A DNA stretch of 7,873 nucleotides from Rhodanobacteraceae bacterium (GTDB lineage Bacteria; Pseudomonadota; Gammaproteobacteria; Xanthomonadales; SZUA-5): NCBI GenBank assembly GCA_003233535.1, contig QIMA01000112.1, forward strand, positions 1 to 7,873, written 5' to 3'. The translations under genes and the position numbers were made by a program. Shown here piece by piece: positions 6,290 to 7,873 of the stretch. The notes beneath the pieces were generated by a model, which saw only the letters and a program-made list of their open reading frames with translations, ran no database searches and was not told the DNA's origin. The first letter of the stretch is position 1. Every line of letters starts with the position of its first letter.

Positions 6290-7573
6290 ATGAGTGATGA
6301 AAGAAACGGGCGCGGCAACGACCCTGCAAAAGTCCTTTACTGCTCCTTCTGCGGTAAGAGCCAGCACGAGGTCCGCAAGCTGATAGCTGGACCAAGCGTG
6401 TTCGTCTGTGATGAGTGCGTTGAGCTATGCAACGATATCATTCGCGAGGAACTGGAGGAAAAGACTCCTGCCGCGCGCAATAGCCTGCCCAAGCCTCGCG
6501 AAATCTTAGAAGTGCTCGATCAGTATGTGATCGGCCAGGCGCGTGCGAAGAAAGTTCTCTCTGTTGCGGTGCATAACCACTATAAGCGGCTAGAGTCGCG
6601 CCAGCGCAGTGAAGATGTAGAGCTCGCCAAGAGCAACATCCTGATGATTGGACCGACCGGTTCCGGCAAGACCCTGCTGGCGGAGACGCTCGCCCGGTTG
6701 CTCAACGTACCTTTCACGATTGCCGACGCGACGACGTTGACCGAAGCTGGTTACGTCGGTGAGGACGTCGAGAACATCATTCAAAAGCTCCTGCAGAAGT
6801 GCGACTACGACGTCGAGAAGGCGCAGACCGGCATCGTCTATATTGACGAGATTGACAAAATCTCGCGGAAAAGCGAAAACCCGTCGATCACGCGCGATGT
6901 TTCCGGTGAGGGCGTACAGCAGGCCCTGCTGAAGCTTATTGAGGGCACCGTTGCTTCGGTGCCGCCGCAAGGCGGACGCAAACACCCGCAGCAGGAATTC
7001 CTACAGGTAGATACGCGAAATATCCTGTTCATTTGCGGTGGTGCATTTGCCGGACTAGAGAAAGTCATCCAAGCTCGCAGCGAGTCTACCGGTATCGGCT
7101 TTTCTGCCGACGTTCGGAGCAAAGACAATCGCGGTAATGTCGGCCAGGTCCTACGCGAGGTCGAGCCTGAGGACTTGGTCAAGTACGGTCTAATTCCAGA
7201 GTTTGTCGGGCGCCTGCCAGTGGTCGCGACTTTGGAAGAGCTGGACGCTGACGCGCTAGTGCAGATACTCACCGAACCGAAGAACGCTCTAACCAAACAA
7301 TTCAAACGCTTGTTTGAAATGGAAGAAGTAGAACTGGAGTTTCGGCCGGACGCCCTAGAAGCAGTTGCACGCAAAGCGCTGAATCGAAAAACCGGCGCGC
7401 GCGGACTGCGCACGATCGTCGAAAGCGTCTTGCTCGACACGATGTTTGAGCTGCCGTCGATGGAGAACGTCTGCAAAGTGGTGATAGACGAAGCGGTGAT
7501 TATGGGCAATGCCGAGCCATATTTGATCTATGAAGGCAACGCGACGCAGCCTAGTAGAGCAGCCGGCGACTAG
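6290..7573 (+). CDS. clpX: Clp protease ATP-binding subunit ClpX
   Basis: ClpX is the hexameric AAA+ unfoldase that feeds ssrA-tagged and other substrates to ClpP. The 427 residues match the family (E. coli 424). The N-terminal C4 zinc-binding domain has C18, C21, C40 and C43. Walker A is GPTGSGKT (121-128) and Walker B is IVYIDEID (182-189). The pore loop is GYVG (154-157), the RKH loop is 230-232, the ClpP-docking IGF loop is 269-271, the arginine-finger region is GRLP with R308, and sensor 2 is GARGLR with R371. All key residues are present. The ATG at 6290 aligns with the family start, and GAGG (6275-6278) is a somewhat distant ribosome-binding site. It is separated from clpP by 166 bases, so partly independent expression is likely. 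Confidence 0.98.
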   Translation: MSDERNGRGNDPAKVLYCSFCGKSQHEVRKLIAGPSVFVCDECVELCNDIIREELEEKTPAARNSLPKPREILEVLDQYVIGQARAKKVLSVAVHNHYKRLESRQRSEDVELAKSNILMIGPTGSGKTLLAETLARLLNVPFTIADATTLTEAGYVGEDVENIIQKLLQKCDYDVEKAQTGIVYIDEIDKISRKSENPSITRDVSGEGVQQALLKLIEGTVASVPPQGGRKHPQQEFLQVDTRNILFICGGAFAGLEKVIQARSESTGIGFSADVRSKDNRGNVGQVLREVEPEDLVKYGLIPEFVGRLPVVATLEELDADALVQILTEPKNALTKQFKRLFEMEEVELEFRPDALEAVARKALNRKTGARGLRTIVESVLLDTMFELPSMENVCKVVIDEAVIMGNAEPYLIYEGNATQPSRAAGD

Positions 7574-7650
7574 TCGTCGACGGCACGTTAGAACAGCTGC
7601 GATGCCACTGCTAGACTCGCTGCGCGCAACTTCGGATCTTGCCACCAAGG

Positions 7651-7678
7651 CTTGCAATTGCGCCAAGCGCGCCCACTT
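7651..7678 (+). promoter_or_regulatory. Candidate sigma32 (heat-shock) promoter for lon
   Basis: CTTGCAA (7651-7657) matches the sigma32 -35 core CTTGAAA at six of seven positions. After 13 bases, GCCCACTT (7671-7678) resembles CCCCATNT. lon is a sigma32 gene in E. coli and related bacteria, so a heat-shock promoter in this 162-base spacer is expected. Transcription would start near 7685, about 50 bases before the lon ATG. Confidence 0.45.
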
Positions 7679-7680
7679 CC

Positions 7681-7699
7681 TAGGGCTGTTGTCGCCCTA
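7681..7699 (+). other. Small hairpin in the lon leader
   Basis: TAGGGC (7681-7686) is perfectly complementary to GCCCTA (7694-7699) around a seven-base loop. No T run follows, so it is not a clpX terminator. It lies 36 bases before the lon start and may only mark the leader, or be chance. Confidence 0.35.
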
Positions 7700-7735
7700 C
7701 GCGGCTGACGAGAGTTCGCCAGGAGTCTGAGATCA

Positions 7736-7873
7736 ATGACCGAAACTAGTACCTCCACCGGTGGCGGGACTTATGATGCCCCGGTGCTGCCTCTGCGCGA
7801 CGTGGTGGTTTTCCCGCACATGGTAATCCCGCTATTTGTCGGTCGAGAACGCTCGATTCGCGCGCTTGAGCTT
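7736..7873 (+). CDS. lon: Lon protease, N-terminal fragment (cut by window end)
   Basis: Only the first 46 codons are present. The frame is open to the last base because the window ends, not because the gene is broken. Residues 16-37 ([20 protein letters not shown] and the following GR) are the hallmark start of the Lon substrate-binding domain and nearly match E. coli Lon. Lon is an ATP-dependent AAA+ serine protease that removes misfolded and regulatory proteins in the cytosol. AGGAG (7721-7725) lies ten bases before the ATG. Its place after clpX is the standard tig-clpP-clpX-lon order. The AAA+ and protease domains are outside the window. Confidence 0.97.
   Translation, partial: MTETSTSTGGGTYDAPVLPLRDVVVFPHMVIPLFVGRERSIRALEL

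Noticed and set aside
6838..7509. 223-residue minus-strand ORF, very serine-rich
   Set aside because: It is antisense to clpX. The serine and arginine bias reflects the reverse reading of conserved codons.
7530..7730. 66-residue plus-strand ORF in the clpX-lon spacer
   Set aside because: It begins inside clpX in another frame and lacks a Shine-Dalgarno. The sequence looks like spacer with promoter-like boxes rather than a protein.

Overview
The window looks like a chromosomal segment of a GC-rich gammaproteobacterium. The grounds are the surE-pcm-nlpD block, the tig-clpP-clpX-lon order, and six tRNA genes that all encode their 3' CCA. The protein sequences look broadly Xanthomonadales/Chromatiales-like, for example the Pcm N-terminal extension, but I cannot place the organism more finely by eye.

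Layout. Positions 1-90 hold part of a dispersed non-coding repeat. It abuts the stop codon of a minus-strand Smr-domain gene (88-648). A 154-base divergent spacer follows, then a tightly packed plus-strand operon: surE (803-1561), pcm (from 1558, ATGA overlap) and nlpD (from 2235, GTG start two bases after the pcm stop). A second, complete copy of the repeat (about 3072-3237) abuts the nlpD stop codon. It has imperfect terminal inverted repeats and looks like a MITE or a small REP-like element. rpoS, which follows nlpD in many gammaproteobacteria, is not here.

Next is a tRNA cluster: Arg(ACG), Pro(TGG), Arg(TCT), His(GTG), Lys(CTT), Leu(TAG). A sigma70-like promoter precedes the first tRNA. 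A strong intrinsic terminator follows it, and a second promoter-like sequence precedes tRNA-Pro. No terminator is evident between tRNA-Leu and tig, so the trigger factor gene may share a transcript with the tRNAs.

The last part is the protein quality-control block: tig (ribosome-bound chaperone), clpP (start overlaps the tig stop), clpX (after a 166-base spacer) and the first 46 codons of lon, cut by the window end. Heat-shock (sigma32)-like promoter candidates sit at the clpP/clpX junction and upstream of lon.

The genes are housekeeping: nucleotide and protein-damage repair plus amidase activation on the left, translation supply in the middle, and folding and proteolysis on the right. I see no evidence of a new defence or biosynthetic system. 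The least-explained element is the repeat pair that brackets the smr-surE-pcm-nlpD block.
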